In this document: one piece after another, positions 23,641 through 39,031 of the stretch
Layout of the letters: every line of letters starts with the position of its first letter
Position numbering within the stretch: position 1 is the stretch's first letter
NCBI RefSeq assembly: GCF_050948175.1
Contig: NW_027490164.1
Span: 806,001-870,000, forward strand
DNA: 64,000 nucleotides
Reading direction: 5' to 3'
Origin: Xylocopa sonorina
Taxonomy: Eukaryota > Arthropoda > Insecta > Hymenoptera > Apidae
Notes under the pieces: generated by a model
Databases searched by the model: none
The model's input: only the letters and a program-made list of their open reading frames with translations
What the model was told of the DNA's origin: nothing
Position numbers and translations under genes: made by a program

Positions 23641-26600
23641 TAAGACGCGCAGCCGCGTTTTTCGAAGCATTAGAACTCTATTGCTTCTAAACCTTCAGAT
23701 ATAGAAACGATATTCCGTAGCAAGGAAGTGATGCATTTACATTCATTTGAAGTGTAGAGGAGATATACATAACGCGTTGCACTGAAATTACATCTTATCA
23801 TGTGACATAGAACTTATATGCGATATCGCGTTTTATAAAGAGTTAGAAATCTATTGCTTCGATGCGTAGACATCTAGAAACGCTATTCCGTTGCAAGGAA
23901 GTGTGGCATTTACATTCTTTTGAAGCGTAGACGAGGTATACATAACACTTCGTAATGAATATTATATCTTACCACCAAACATAGAAAAGAGCTGCGATAT
24001 CGCGTTTTAAGAAGCATTAGAACTCTATTGCTACGATACGTAGACATCTGCAAACGCTATTTCCTAGCATGGAAGTGTCGCATTTACATTCTTTTCAATT
24101 GAATACGAAGTATACATAACACTCAAAAATGAAAAATATATCTTATCACGAAACATAGAAATGAAATGCGACATCTCGTTTTAAGAAGCATTAGAACTCT
24201 ATTGCTACGATACGTAGAGATATGCAAACGCTATTTCCTAGGAAGGAAGTGTCGCATTTACATTCCTTAGAAGTGAATACGAGGTATACATGACACTTCG
24301 TAATGAATATTATATGTTATCATGAAACATAGAAGTGAGATGCGATATCGCGATTTATAAAAAATTAGGACCCTATTGCCTCGATGCGGAGACATCTGCA
24401 AACGCTATTTCCTATCATGGAAGTGTCGCATTTACACTCTATTGAAGTGAATACGAGGTATACATGACATTTCGCAATGAATACTATATCTTATCATGAA
24501 ACATAGAAAAGAGATCTGATATCGCGATTCAAGAAGCATTAGAACTCCAATGCTACGATACGTAGAGATCTGCAAACGCTATTTCCAAGCGAGGAAGTGC
24601 TGCATTTACATTCTTTTGAAGTGAATTCGAGGTATACATGACACTCCGCTATGAACATTATATCTCATCATGAAACATAGAAATCAGGTGCGTTATCGCG
24701 TTTTAAGAAGAATTAGGACCCCATTGCCCCGATGCGGCGACATCTGCAAACGGTATTTTCTAGCAAGGAAGTGTCGCATTTACATTCTTTTGATGTGAAC
24801 ACGAGGTATAAATGACACATCGCAATGAATATTATATCTTTTCATGAAACATAGAAATGAGATGCGATATCGCGTTTTAAGATGTGGCAGAACTCTACTT
24901 CTACGATACGAAGACATCTGCAAACGCTATTTCCTAGCAGAGAAGTGTCGCATTTGCATTCTTTTGAAGTGAATGGGAGGCATACATGACACTTCGCAAT
25001 GAATATTATATCTTATCATGAAACATAGAAATCGGATGCGATATCGCGTTTTAAGAAGCATTAGAAATCCATTGCTACGATACGTAGGTATCTGCAAACG
25101 CTATTTCCTAGCAAGAAATAGTCGCATTTACATTCTTTTGAAGTGAATACGAGGAATACATGACACTTCGCAATGAATATTATATCTTGTCATGAAACAT
25201 AGAAATGAGATGCGATATCCCGTTTTAAGATGCATAAGAAATATATTGCTACGGTACGTAGATATCTGGAAACGCTATTTCCTAGCAAGGAAGAGTCGCA
25301 TTTACATTCTCTTGAAGTGAATACGAGGTATACATGACACTTCGCAATGAATATTATATCTTATCATGAAACATAGGAGTGAGATGCGATATCGCGTTTT
25401 AAGAAGCACTAGAAATCTATTGCTACGATACGTAGACATCTGCAAACGCCATTTCCTAGGAAGGAAGTGTCGCCTTTACATTCTTTTGTAGAGAATACGA
25501 GGAACACATGACACTTCGCAATCAATATTATATCTTGTCATGAAACATAGAAATGAGATGCGATATCGCGATTTAAGAAGAATTAGAAATCTATTGCTTC
25601 GATACGTAGGCATCTGCAAACGCTACTTCCTAGCAAGGAAGTGTCGCATTTACATTCTTTTGATGTGTGTACGAGGTATACATGACACTTCGCAATGAAT
25701 ATTATATCTTATCATGAAACATTGAAATGAGGTGCGACATCTCGTTTTAAGAAGAATTAGGACTCTATTGTTTCGATACGTAGACATCTGCAAACGCTAT
25801 TTCCTACCAAGGAAGTGTCGCATTTACATTCATTTGAAGTGTATGCGAGGTATACATGACACATCGCAATGGATATTATATCATATCATGAAACAGAAAT
25901 GAGATGCGATATCGCGGTTTTAGAAGCATTAGAACGCTATTGTTTCGATACGTAAACATCTGCAAACGCTATTTCCTAACAAGCCCTACTACTTCGATGC
26001 GTAGACAACTGCCATCGCTATTTCCTAGCATGGAAGTGTCGCATTTACATTGATTTGAAGTGTATGCAAGGTATACAAGCTACTTCGCAATGAATATTAT
26101 ATCTTATCATGAAACATAGAAATGAGATGGGATATCACATCTTAAGAAGCATTAGAAATCTATTGCTTCGATACGTAGACATCTGCAAACGCTATTTCCT
26201 AGCAAGCAAGTGTCGCATTTACATTCCTTTTAAAGGAATACGAGGTACACATGACGCTTCGCAATGAATATTATATCTTATCATAAAACGTAGAAATACG
26301 ACATCTCGTTATAAGGAGCATTATAACTCTATTTCATCGATACGTAAACATCTGCAAACGCTATTTCCTAGCAAGGAAGTGTCGCATTTACTTTCATTTG
26401 AAGTGAAAGCGAGGTATACATGCTACATCGCAATGAATATTATATCTTATCATGAAACATAGAAATGAGATGCGATATCGCGCTTTGAGAAGCATTAGAA
26501 CACTATTGCTACGTTACGTACACATCTGCAAACGCTATTTCCTAGCAAGGAAGTGTCGCATTTACATTCATTTGAAGTGAATAGGAGTTATACATGACAC

Positions 26601-27580
26601 TTCGCAATGAATATTATCCCTTATCATGAAACATAGAAATGAGATGCGATACCGTGTTTTACGAAGTATTAGAGCTCTATTGCTTCGATACATAGACAGC
26701 TGCAAACGCTGTTTCCTAGCAAGAAAGTGTCGCATTTACATTCATTTGAAGTAAATACGATGTTTACATGACACTTCGCAATGAATGTTATATCTTATCA
26801 TGAAACATAGAAATGAGATGCGACATCCCGTTTTCAGAAGCATAAGAAATATATTGCTACGGTACGTAGATATCTGGAAACGCTATTTCCTAGCGAGGAA
26901 GTGTCGCATTTACATTCTGCTTAAGTGAATACGAGGAACACATGACACTTCGCAATGAATATTATATCTTGTCATGAAACATAGAAATGAGATGCGATAT
27001 CCCGTTTTAAGATGCATAAGAAATATATTGCTACGGTACGTAGATATCTGGAAACGCTATTTCCTAGCAAGGAAGTGTCGCATTTACATTCTCTTGAAGT
27101 GAATACGAGGAACACATGACACTTCGCAATGAATATTATATCTTGTCATGAAACATAGAAATGAGATGCGATATCGCGATTTAAGAAGAATTAGAAATCT
27201 ATTGCTTCGATACGTAGACATCTGCAAACGCTACTTCCTAGCAAGGAAGTGTCGCATTTACATTCTTTTGAAGTGTGTACGAGGTATACATGACACTTCG
27301 CAATGAATATTATATCTTATCATGAAACATTGAAATGAGGTGCGACATCTCGTTTTAAGAAGAATTAGAACTCTATTGCTTCGATACGTAGACATCTGCA
27401 AACGCTATTTCCTACCAAGGAAGTGTCGCATTTACATTCATTTGAAGTGTATGCGAGGTATACATGACACATCGCAATGGATATTATATCATATCATGAA
27501 ACAGAAATGAGATGCGATATCGCGGTTTAAGAAGCATTAGAACGCTATTGTTTCGATACGTAAACATCTGCAAACGCTAT

Positions 27581-27629
27581 TTCCTAACAAGCCCTACTAC
27601 TTCGATGCGTAGACATCTGCCATCGCTAT
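27581..27629 (-). repeat. 49-bp partial monomer insertion (representative)
   Basis: TTCCTAACAAG is followed by CCCTACTACTTCGATGCG and then CTGCCATCGCTATTTCCTAGCATGG, so the TTCCTA landmark repeats after 49 bp where 174 is expected. The other copies lie at the positions listed for the HOR zone. All carry the same junction, so the event happened once. Confidence 0.9.
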
Positions 27630-30600
27630 TTCCTAGCATGGAAGTGTCGCATTTACATTGATTTGAAGTGTATGCAAGGTATACAAGCTACTTCGCAATG
27701 AATATTATATCTTATCATGAAACATAGAAATGAGATGCGATATCACATCTTAAGAAGCATTAGAAATCTATTGCTTCGATACGTAGACATCTGCAAACGC
27801 TATTTCCTAGCAAGCAAGTGTCGCATTTACATTCCTTTTAAAGGAATACGAGGTATACATGACGATTCGCAATGAATATTATATCTTATCATAAAACGTA
27901 GAAATACGATGCGACATCTCGTTATAAGGAGCATTATAACTCTATTTCATCGATACGTAGACATCTGCAAACGCTATTTCCTAGCAAGGAAGTGTCGCAT
28001 TTACTTTCAATTGAAGTGTAAGCGAGGTATACATGCTACATCGCAATGAATATTATATCTTATCATGAAACATAGAAATGAGATGCGATATCGCGCTTTG
28101 AGAAGCATTAGAACACTATTGCTACGTTACGTACACATCTGCAAACGCTATTTCCTAGCAAGGAAGTGTCGCATTTACATTCATTTGACGTGAATAGGAG
28201 TTATACATGACACTTCGCAATGAATATTATCCCTTATCATGAAACATAGAAATGAGATGCGATACCGTGTTTTACGAAGTAATAGAGCTCTATTGCTTCG
28301 ATACATAGACAGCTGCAAACGCTGTTTTCTAGCAAGAAAGTGTCGCATTTACATTCATTTGAAGTAAATACGATGTTTACATGACACTTCGCAATGAATG
28401 TTATATCTTATCATGAAACATAGAAATGAGATGCGACATCCCGTTTTCAGAATCATAAGAAATATATTGCTACGGTACGTAGATATCTGGAAACGCTATT
28501 TCCTAGCAAGGAAGTGTCGCATTTACATTCTTCTGAAGTGAATACGAGGTATACATGACACTTCGCAATGAATATTATACCTTATCATGAAACATACGAG
28601 TGAGATTCGATATCGCGTTTTAAGAAGCACTAGAACTCTATTGCTACGACACGTAGACATCTGCAAACGCTATTTCCTAGCAAGGAAGTGTCGCATTTAC
28701 ATTCTCTTGAAGTGAATACGGGGTATACATGACACTTCGCAATGAATATTATATCCTATCATGAAACATCGATATGAAATGCGATATCGCGTTCTAAGAA
28801 TCGTTAGATCTCTATTGCTACGATACGTAGACATCTGCAAACTCTATTTCCTAGAAAGGAGGTGTCGCATTTACATTCATTTGAAGTGAATACGATGTAT
28901 ACATGACACTTCGAAATGAATGTTATATCTTATCATGAAACATAGAAATGAGATGCGATTTCCCGTTTTTAGAAGCATTAGAACTCTATTGCAACGATAC
29001 GTAGACATCTGCAAACGCTATTTCCTAGCAAGGAAGTGTCGCATTTACATTCTTTTGAAGTGAATACGAGGTATACATGACACTTCGCAATGAATATTAT
29101 ATCTTATCATGAAACATTGAAATGAGGTGCGACATCTCGTTTTAAGAAGAATTAGAACTCTATTGCTTCGATACGTAGACATCTGCAAACGCTATTTCCT
29201 ACCAAGGAAGTGTCGCATTTACATTCATTTGAAGTGTATGCGAGGTATACATGACACATCGCAATGGATATTATATCATATCATGAAACAGAAATGAGAT
29301 GCGATATCGCGGTTTAAGAAGCATTAGAACGCTATTGTTTCGATACGTAAACATCTGCAAACGCTATTTCCTAACAAGCCCTACTACTTCGATGCGTAGA
29401 CATCTGCCATCGCTATTTCGTAGCATGGAAGTGTCGCATTTACATTGATTTGAAGTGTATGCAAGGTATACAAGCTACTTCGCAATGAATATTATATCTT
29501 ATCATGAAACATAGAAATGAGATGCGATATCACATCTTAAGAAGCATTAGAAATCTATTGCTTCGATACGTAGACATCTGCAAACGCCATTTCCTAGCAA
29601 GCAAGTGTCGCATTTACATTCCTTTTAAAGGAATACGAGGTATACATGACGCTTCGCAATGAATATTATATCTTATCATAAAACGTAGAAATACGATGCG
29701 ACATCTCGTTATAAGGAGCATTATAACTCTATTTCATCGATACGTAGACATCTGCAAACGCTATTTCCTAGCAAGGAAGTGTCGCATTTACTTTCAATTG
29801 AAGTGTAAGCGAGGTATACATGCTACATCGCAATGAATATTATATCTTATCATGAAACATAGAAATGAGATGCGATATCGCGCTTTGAGAAGCATTAGAA
29901 CACTATTGCTACGTTACGTACACATCTGCAAACGCTATTTCCTAGCAAGGAAGTGTCGCATTTACATTCATTTGAAGTGAATAGGAGTTATACATGACAC
30001 TTCGCAATGAATATTATCCCTTATCATGAAACATAGAAATGAGATGCGATACCGTGTTTTACGAAGTATTAGAGCTCTATTGCTTCGATACATAGACAGC
30101 TGCAAACGCTGTTTTCTAGCAAGAAAGTGTCGCATTTACATTCATTTGAAGTAAATACGATGTTTACATGACACTTCGCAATGAATGTTATATCTTATCA
30201 TGAAACATAGAAATGAGATGCGACATCCCGTTTTCAGAATCATAAGAAATATATTGCTACGGTACGTAGATATCTGGAAACGCTATTTCCTAGCAAGGAA
30301 GTGTCGCATTTACATTCTTCTTAAGTGAATACGAGGTATACATGACACTTCGCAATGAATATTATACCTTATCATGAAACATACGAGTGAGATTCGATAT
30401 CGCGTTTTAAGAAGCACTAGAACTCTATTGCAACGATACGTAGACATCTGCAAACGCTATTTCCTAGCAAGGAAGTGTCGCATTTACATTCCTTTGAAGT
30501 GAATACGAGGTATACATGACACTTCGCAATGAATATTATATCTTATCATGAAACTGAGAAATGAGATGCGACATATCGTTTTAAGAAGCATTACAACTCT

Positions 30601-31514
30601 ATTGTTTCGATCAGCAGATACCTGGGAACGTTAATTCCTAGCAAGGAAGTGTCGCATTTACATTCTTTTGATGTGAATACGAGGTATACATGACACTTCG
30701 CAATGAATATTATACCTTATCATGAAACATAGCAGTGAGATGTGATATCGCGTTATAAGAAGCACTAGAACTCTATTGCTACGATACGTAGACATCTGCA
30801 AACGCTATTTCCTAGGACGGAAGTGTCGCATTTACATTCTTTTGAAGTGAATACGAGGAACACATGACACTTCGCAATGAATATTATATCTTGTCATGAA
30901 ACATAGATATGAGATGCGATATCCCGTTTTAAGATGCATAAGAAATATATTGCTACGGTACGTAGATATCTGGAAACGCTATTTCCTAGCAAGGAAGTGT
31001 CGCATTTACTTTCATTTGAAGTGTAAGCGAGGTATACATGCTACATCGCAATGAATATTATATCTTATCATGAAACATAGAAATGAGATGCGATATCGCG
31101 CTTTGAGAAGCATTAGAACACTATTGCTACGTTACGTACACATCTGCAAACGCTATTTCCTAGCAGGGAAGTGTCGCATTTACATTCATTTGAAGTGAAT
31201 AGGAGTTATACATGACACTTCGCAATGAATATTATACCTTATCATGAAACATAGAAATGAGATGCGATACCGTGTTTTACGAAGTATTAGAGCTCTATTG
31301 CTTCGATACATAGACAGCTGCAAACGCTGTTTCCTAGCAAGAAAGTGTCGCATTTACATTCATTTGAAGTAAATACGATGTTTACATGACACTTCGCAAT
31401 GAATGTTATATCTTATCATGAAACATAGAAATGAGATGCGACATCCCGTTTTCAGAAGCATAAGAAATATATTGCTACGGTACGTAGATATCTGGAAACG
31501 CTATTTCCTAGCGA

Positions 31515-34344
31515 GGAAGTGTCGCATTTACATTCATTTGAAGTGAATAGGAGTTATACATGACACTTCGCAATGAATATTATCCCTTATCATGAAACAT
31601 AGAAATGAGATGCGATACCGTGTTTTACGAAGTATTAGAGCTCTATTGCTTCGATACATAGACAGCTGCAAACGCTGTTTTCTAGCAAGAAAGTGTCGCA
31701 TTTACATTCATTTGAAGTAAATACGATGTTTACATGACACTTCGCAATGAATGTTATATCTTATCATGAAACATAGAAATGAGATGCGACATCCCGTTTT
31801 CAGAATCATAAGAAATATATTGCTACGGTACGTAGATATCTGGAAACGCTATTTCCTAGCAAGGAAGTGTCGCATTTACATTCTTCTGAAGTGAATACGA
31901 GGTATACATGACACTTCGCAATGAATATTATACCTTATCATGAAACATACGAGTGAGATTCGATATCGCGTTTTAAGAAGCACTAGAACTCTATTGCAAC
32001 GATACGTAGACATCTGCAAACGCTATTTCCTAGCAAGGAAGTGTCGCATTTACATTCCTTTGAAGTGAATACGAGGTATACATGACACTTCGCAATGAAT
32101 ATTATATCTTATCATGAAACTGAGAAATGAGATGCGACATATCGTTTTAGGAAGCATTAGAACTCTATTGTTTCGATAAGCAGACATCTGGAAACGTTAA
32201 TTCCTAGCAAGGAAGTGTCGCATTTACATTCTTTTGATGTGAATACGAGGTATACATGACACTTCGCAATGAATATTATACCTTATCATGAAACATAGCA
32301 GTGAGATGTGATATCGCGTTATAAGAAGCACTAGAACTCTATTGCTACGATACGTAGACATCTGCAAACGCTATTTCCTAGGACGGAAGTGTCGCATTTA
32401 CATTCTTTTGAAGTGAATACGAGGAACACATGACACTTCGCAATGAATATTATATCTTGTCATGAAACATAGATATGAGATGCGATATCCCGTTTTAAGA
32501 TGCATAAGAAATATATTGCTACGGTACGTAGATATCTGGAAACGCTATTTCCTAGCAAGGAAGTGTCGCATTTACTTTCATTTGAAGTGTAAGCGAGGTA
32601 TACATGCTACATCGCAATGAATATTATATCTTATCATGAAACATAGAAATGAGATGCGATATCGCGCTTTGAGAAGCATTAGAACACTATTGCTACGTTA
32701 CGTACACATCTGCAAACGCTATTTCCTAGCAGGGAAGTGTCGCATTTACATTCATTTGAAGTGAATAGGAGTTATACATGACACTTCGCAATGAATATTA
32801 TACCTTATCATGAAACATAGAAATGAGATGCGATACCGTGTTTTACGAAGTATTAGAGCTCTATTGCTTCGATACATAGACAGCTGCAAACGCTGTTTGC
32901 TAGCAAGAAAGTGTCGCATTTACATTCATTTGAAGTAAATACGATGTTTACATGACACTTCGCAATGAATGTTATATCTTATCATGAAACATAGAAATGA
33001 GATGCGACATCCCGTTTTCAGAAGCATAAGAAATATATTGCTACGGTACGTAGATATCTGGAAACGCTATTTCCTAGCGAGGAAGTGTCGCATTTACATT
33101 CTGCTTAAGTGAATACGAGGAACACATGACACTTCGCAATGAATATTATATCTTGTCATGAAACATAGGAGTGAGATGCGATATCGCGTTTTAAGAAGCA
33201 CTAGAAATCTATTGCTACGATACGTAGACATCTGCAAACGCCATTTCCTAGGAAGGAAGTGTCGCCTTTACATTCTTTTGTAGAGAATACGAGGAACACA
33301 TGACACTTCGCAATCAATATTATATCTTGTCATGAAACATAGAAATGAGATGCGATATCGCGATTTAAGAAGAATTAGAAATCTATTGCTTCGATACGTA
33401 GACATCTGCAAACGCTACTTCCTAGCAAGGAAGTGTCGCATTTACATTCTTTTGAAGTGCGTACGAGGTATACATGACACTTCGCAATGAATATTATATC
33501 TTATCATGAAACATTGAAATGAGGTGCGACATCTCGTTTTAAGAAGAATTAGAACTCTATTGCTTCGATACGTAGACATCTGCAAACGCTATTTCCTACC
33601 AAGGAAGTGTCGCATTTACATTCATTTGAAGTGTATGCGAGGTATACATGACACATCGCAATGGATATTATATCATATCATGAAACAGAAATGAGATGCG
33701 ATATCGCGGTTTAAGAAGCATTAGAACGCTATTGTTTCGATACGTAAACATCGCAAACGCTATTTCCTAACAAGCCCTACTACTTCGATGCGTAGACATC
33801 TGCCATCGCTATTTCCTAGCATGGAAGTGTCGCATTTACATTGATTTGAAGTGTATGCAAGGTATACAAGCTACTTCGCAATGAATATTATATCTTATCA
33901 TGAAACATAGAAATGAGATGCGATATCACATCTTAAGAAGCATTAGAAATCTATTGCTTCGATACGTAGACATCTGCAAACGCCATTTCCTAGCAAGCAA
34001 GTGTCGCATTTACATTCCTTTTAAAGGAATACGAGGTATACATGACGCTTCGCAATGAATATTATATCTTATCATAAAACGTAGAAATACGATGCGACAT
34101 CTCGTTATAAGGAGCATTATAACTCTATTTCATCGATACGTAGACATCTGCAAACGCTATTTCCTAGCAAGGAAGTGTCGCATTTACTTTCAATTGAAGT
34201 GTAAGCGAGGTATACATGCTACATCGCAATGAATATTATATCTTATCATGAAACATAGAAATGAGATGCGATATCGCGCTTTGAGAAGCATTAGAACACT
34301 ATTGCTACGTTACGTACACATCTGCAAACGCTATTTCCTAGCAA
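31515..34344 (-). repeat. 2,830-bp tandem segmental duplication, copy 1
   Basis: The sequence from about 31,515 repeats from 34,345 at an offset of 2,830. For example, TGAGAAATGAGATGCGACAT is at 32,121 and 34,951. The offset becomes 2,831 after 33,752, because copy 1 has lost one T (ACATCGCAAAC against ACATCTGCAAAC). One private change in this copy is CGCTGTTTGCTAGC at about 32,894, where copy 2 has CGCTGTTTCCTAGC. Confidence 0.88.
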
Positions 34345-37175
34345 GGAAGTGTCGCATTTACATTCATTTGAAGTGAATAGGAGTTATACATGACACTTCG
34401 CAATGAATATTATCCCTTATCATGAAACATAGAAATGAGATGCGATACCGTGTTTTACGAAGTATTAGAGCTCTATTGCTTCGATACATAGACAGCTGCA
34501 AACGCTGTTTTCTAGCAAGAAAGTGTCGCATTTACATTCATTTGAAGTAAATACGATGTTTACATGACACTTCGCAATGAATGTTATATCTTATCATGAA
34601 ACATAGAAATGAGATGCGACATCCCGTTTTCAGAATCATAAGAAATATATTGCTACGGTACGTAGATATCTGGAAACGCTATTTCCTAGCAAGGAAGTGT
34701 CGCATTTACATTCTTCTGAAGTGAATACGAGGTATACATGACACTTCGCAATGAATATTATACCTTATCATGAAACATACGAGTGAGATTCGATATCGCG
34801 TTTTAAGAAGCACTAGAACTCTATTGCAACGATACGTAGACATCTGCAAACGCTATTTCCTAGCAAGGAAGTGTCGCATTTACATTCCTTTGAAGTGAAT
34901 ACGAGGTATACATGACACTTCGCAATGAATATTATATCTTATCATGAAACTGAGAAATGAGATGCGACATATCGTTTTAGGAAGCATTAGAACTCTATTG
35001 TTTCGATAAGCAGACATCTGGAAACGTTAATTCCTAGCAAGGAAGTGTCGCATTTACATTCTTTTGATGTGAATACGAGGTATACATGACACTTCGCAAT
35101 GAATATTATACCTTATCATGAAACATAGCAGTGAGATGTGATATCGCGTTATAAGAAGCACTAGAACTCTATTGCTACGATACGTAGACATCTGCAAACG
35201 CTATTTCCTAGGACGGAAGTGTCGCATTTACATTCTTTTGAAGTGAATACGAGGAACACATGACACTTCGCAATGAATATTATATCTTGTCATGAAACAT
35301 AGATATGAGATGCGATATCCCGTTTTAAGATGCATAAGAAATATATTGCTACGGTACGTAGATATCTGGAAACGCTATTTCCTAGCAAGGAAGTGTCGCA
35401 TTTACTTTCATTTGAAGTGTAAGCGAGGTATACATGCTACATCGCAATGAATATTATATCTTATCATGAAACATAGAAATGAGATGCGATATCGCGCTTT
35501 GAGAAGCATTAGAACACTATTGCTACGTTACGTACACATCTGCAAACGCTATTTCCTAGCAGGGAAGTGTCGCATTTACATTCATTTGAAGTGAATAGGA
35601 GTTATACATGACACTTCGCAATGAATATTATACCTTATCATGAAACATAGAAATGAGATGCGATACCGTGTTTTACGAAGTATTAGAGCTCTATTGCTTC
35701 GATACATAGACAGCTGCAAACGCTGTTTCCTAGCAAGAAAGTGTCGCATTTACATTCATTTGAAGTAAATACGATGTTTACATGACACTTCGCAATGAAT
35801 GTTATATCTTATCATGAAACATAGAAATGAGATGCGACATCCCGTTTTCAGAAGCATAAGAAATATATTGCTACGGTACGTAGATATCTGGAAACGCTAT
35901 TTCCTAGCGAGGAAGTGTCGCATTTACATTCTGCTTAAGTGAATACGAGGAACACATGACACTTCGCAATGAATATTATATCTTGTCATGAAACATAGGA
36001 GTGAGATGCGATATCGCGTTTTAAGAAGCACTAGAAATCTATTGCTACGATACGTAGACATCTGCAAACGCCATTTCCTAGGAAGGAAGTGTCGCCTTTA
36101 CATTCTTTTGTAGAGAATACGAGGAACACATGACACTTCGCAATCAATATTATATCTTGTCATGAAACATAGAAATGAGATGCGATATCGCGATTTAAGA
36201 AGAATTAGAAATCTATTGCTTCGATACGTAGACATCTGCAAACGCTACTTCCTAGCAAGGAAGTGTCGCATTTACATTCTTTTGAAGTGCGTACGAGGTA
36301 TACATGACACTTCGCAATGAATATTATATCTTATCATGAAACATTGAAATGAGGTGCGACATCTCGTTTTAAGAAGAATTAGAACTCTATTGCTTCGATA
36401 CGTAGACATCTGCAAACGCTATTTCCTACCAAGGAAGTGTCGCATTTACATTCATTTGAAGTGTATGCGAGGTATACATGACACATCGCAATGGATATTA
36501 TATCATATCATGAAACAGAAATGAGATGCGATATCGCGGTTTAAGAAGCATTAGAACGCTATTGTTTCGATACGTAAACATCTGCAAACGCTATTTCCTA
36601 ACAAGCCCTACTACTTCGATGCGTAGACATCTGCCATCGCTATTTCCTAGCATGGAAGTGTCGCATTTACATTGACTTGAAGTGTATGCAAGGTATACAA
36701 GCTACTTCGCAATGAATATTATATCTTATCATGAAACATAGAAATGAGATGCGATATCACATCTTAAGAAGCATTAGAAATCTATTGCTTCGATACGTAG
36801 ACATCTGCAAACGCTATTTCCTAGCAAGCAAGTGTCGCATTTACATTCCTTTTAAAGGAATACGAGGTATACATGACGCTTCGCAATGAATATTATATCT
36901 TATCATAAAACGTAGAAATACGATGCGACATCTCGTTATAAGGAGCATTATAACTCTATTTCATCGATACGTAGACATCTGCAAACGCTATTTCCTAGCA
37001 AGGAAGTGTCGCATTTACTTTCAATTGAAGTGTAAGCGAGGTATACATGCTACATCGCAATGAATATTATATCTTATCATGAAACATAGAAATGAGATGC
37101 GATATCGCGCTTTGAGAAGCATTAGAACACTATTGCTACGTTACGTACACATCTGCAAACGCTATTTCCTAGCAA
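34345..37175 (-). repeat. 2,830-bp tandem segmental duplication, copy 2
   Basis: This is the second copy of the block starting at about 31,515 and looks near-identical along its length. A third partial copy continues from 37,176 to about 37,650, where the sequence switches to match the 28.6-kb region instead (CTACGACACGTAG). Confidence 0.88.
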
Positions 37176-39031
37176 GGAAGTGTCGCATTTACATTCATTT
37201 GAAGTGAATAGGAGTTATACATGACACTTCGCAATGAATATTATCCCTTATCATGAAACATAGAAATGAGATGCGATACCGTGTTTTACGAAGTATTAGA
37301 GCTCTATTGCTTCGATACATAGACAGCTGCAAACGCTGTTTTCTAGCAAGAAAGTGTCGCATTTACATTCATTTGAAGTAAATACGATGTTTACATGACA
37401 CTTCGCAATGAATGTTATATCTTATCATGAAACATAGAAATGAGATGCAACATCCCGTTTTCAGAATCATAAGAAATATATTGCTACGGTACGTAGATAT
37501 CTGGAAACGCTATTTCCTAGCAAGGAAGTGTCGCATTTACATTCTTCTGAAGTGAATACGAGGTATACATGACACTTCGCAATGAATATTATACCTTATC
37601 ATGAAACATACGAGTGCGATTCGATATCGCGTTTTAAGAAGCACTAGAACTATATTGCTACGACACGTAGACATCTGCAAACGCTATTTCCTAGCAAGGA
37701 AGTGTCGCATTTACATTCTCTTGAAGTGAATACGGGGTATACATGACACTTCGCAATGAATATTATATCTTATCATGAAACATCGATATGAAATGCGATA
37801 TCGCGTTCTAAGAATCGTTAGATCTCTATTGCTACGATACGTAGACATCTGCAAGCTCTATTTCCTAGAAAGGTGGTGTCGCATTTACATTCATTTGAAG
37901 TGAATACGATGTATACATGACACTTCGAAATGAATGTTATATCTTATCATGAAACATAGAAATGAGATGCGATTTCCCGTTTTTAGAAGCATTAGAACTC
38001 TATTGCAACGATACGTAGATATCTGCAAACGCTATTTCCTAGCAAGGAAGTGTCGCATTTACATTCTTTTAAAGTGAATACGAGGTATACATGACACTTC
38101 GCAATGAATATTATATCTTATCATGAAACATTGAAATGAGGTGCGACATCTCGTTTTAAGAAGAATTAGAACTCTATTGCTTCGATACGTAGACATCTGC
38201 AAACGCTATTTCCTACCAAGGAAGTGTCGCATTTACATTCATTTGAAGTGTATGCGAGGTATACATGACACATCGCAATGGATATTATATCATATCATGA
38301 AACAGAAATGAGATGCGATATCGCGGTTTAAGAAGCATTAGAACGCTATTGTTTCGATACGTAAACATCTGCAAACGCTATTTCCTAACAAGCCCTACTA
38401 CTTCGATGCGTAGACATCTGCCATCGCTATTTCCTAGCATGGAAGTGTCGCATTTACATTGATTTGAAGTGTATGCAAGGTATACAAGCTACTTCGCAAT
38501 GAATATTATATCTTATCATGAAACATAGAAATGAGATGCGATATCACATCTTAAGAAGCATTAGAAATCTATTGCTTCGATACGTAGACATCTGCAAACG
38601 CTATTTCCTAGCAAGCAAGTGTCGCATTTACATTCCTTTTAAAGGAATACGAGGTATACATGACGCTTCGCAATGAATATTATATCTTATCATAAAACGT
38701 AGAAATACGATGCGACATCTCGTTATAAGGAGCATTATAACTCTATTTCATCGATACGTAGACATCTGCAAACGCTATTTCCTAGCAAGGAAGTGTCGCA
38801 TTTACTTTCAATTGAAGTGTAAGCGAGGTATACATGCTACATCGCAATGAATATTATATCTTATCTTGAAACATAGAAATGAGATGCGATATCGCGCTTT
38901 GAGAAGCATTAGAACACTATTGCTACGTTACGTACACATCTGCAAACGCTATTTCCTAGCAAGGAAGTGTCGCATTTACATTCATTTGAAGTGAATAGGA
39001 GTTATACATGACACTTCGCAATGAATATTAT
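36114..39031 (-). repeat. Long-range copy of the 27,100-30,017 block (offset 9,014 bp)
   Basis: Marker pairs at a constant 9,014-bp distance include AAGCCC at 27,589/36,603 and 29,376/38,390, and TTGCTACGACACG at 28,641/37,655. Similarity runs from about 27,100/36,114 to about 30,017/39,031. There the left copy continues CCCTTATC and the right copy ATCTTATCATGAAACTGAG. The block contains a full 1,787-bp unit. Confidence 0.82.
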
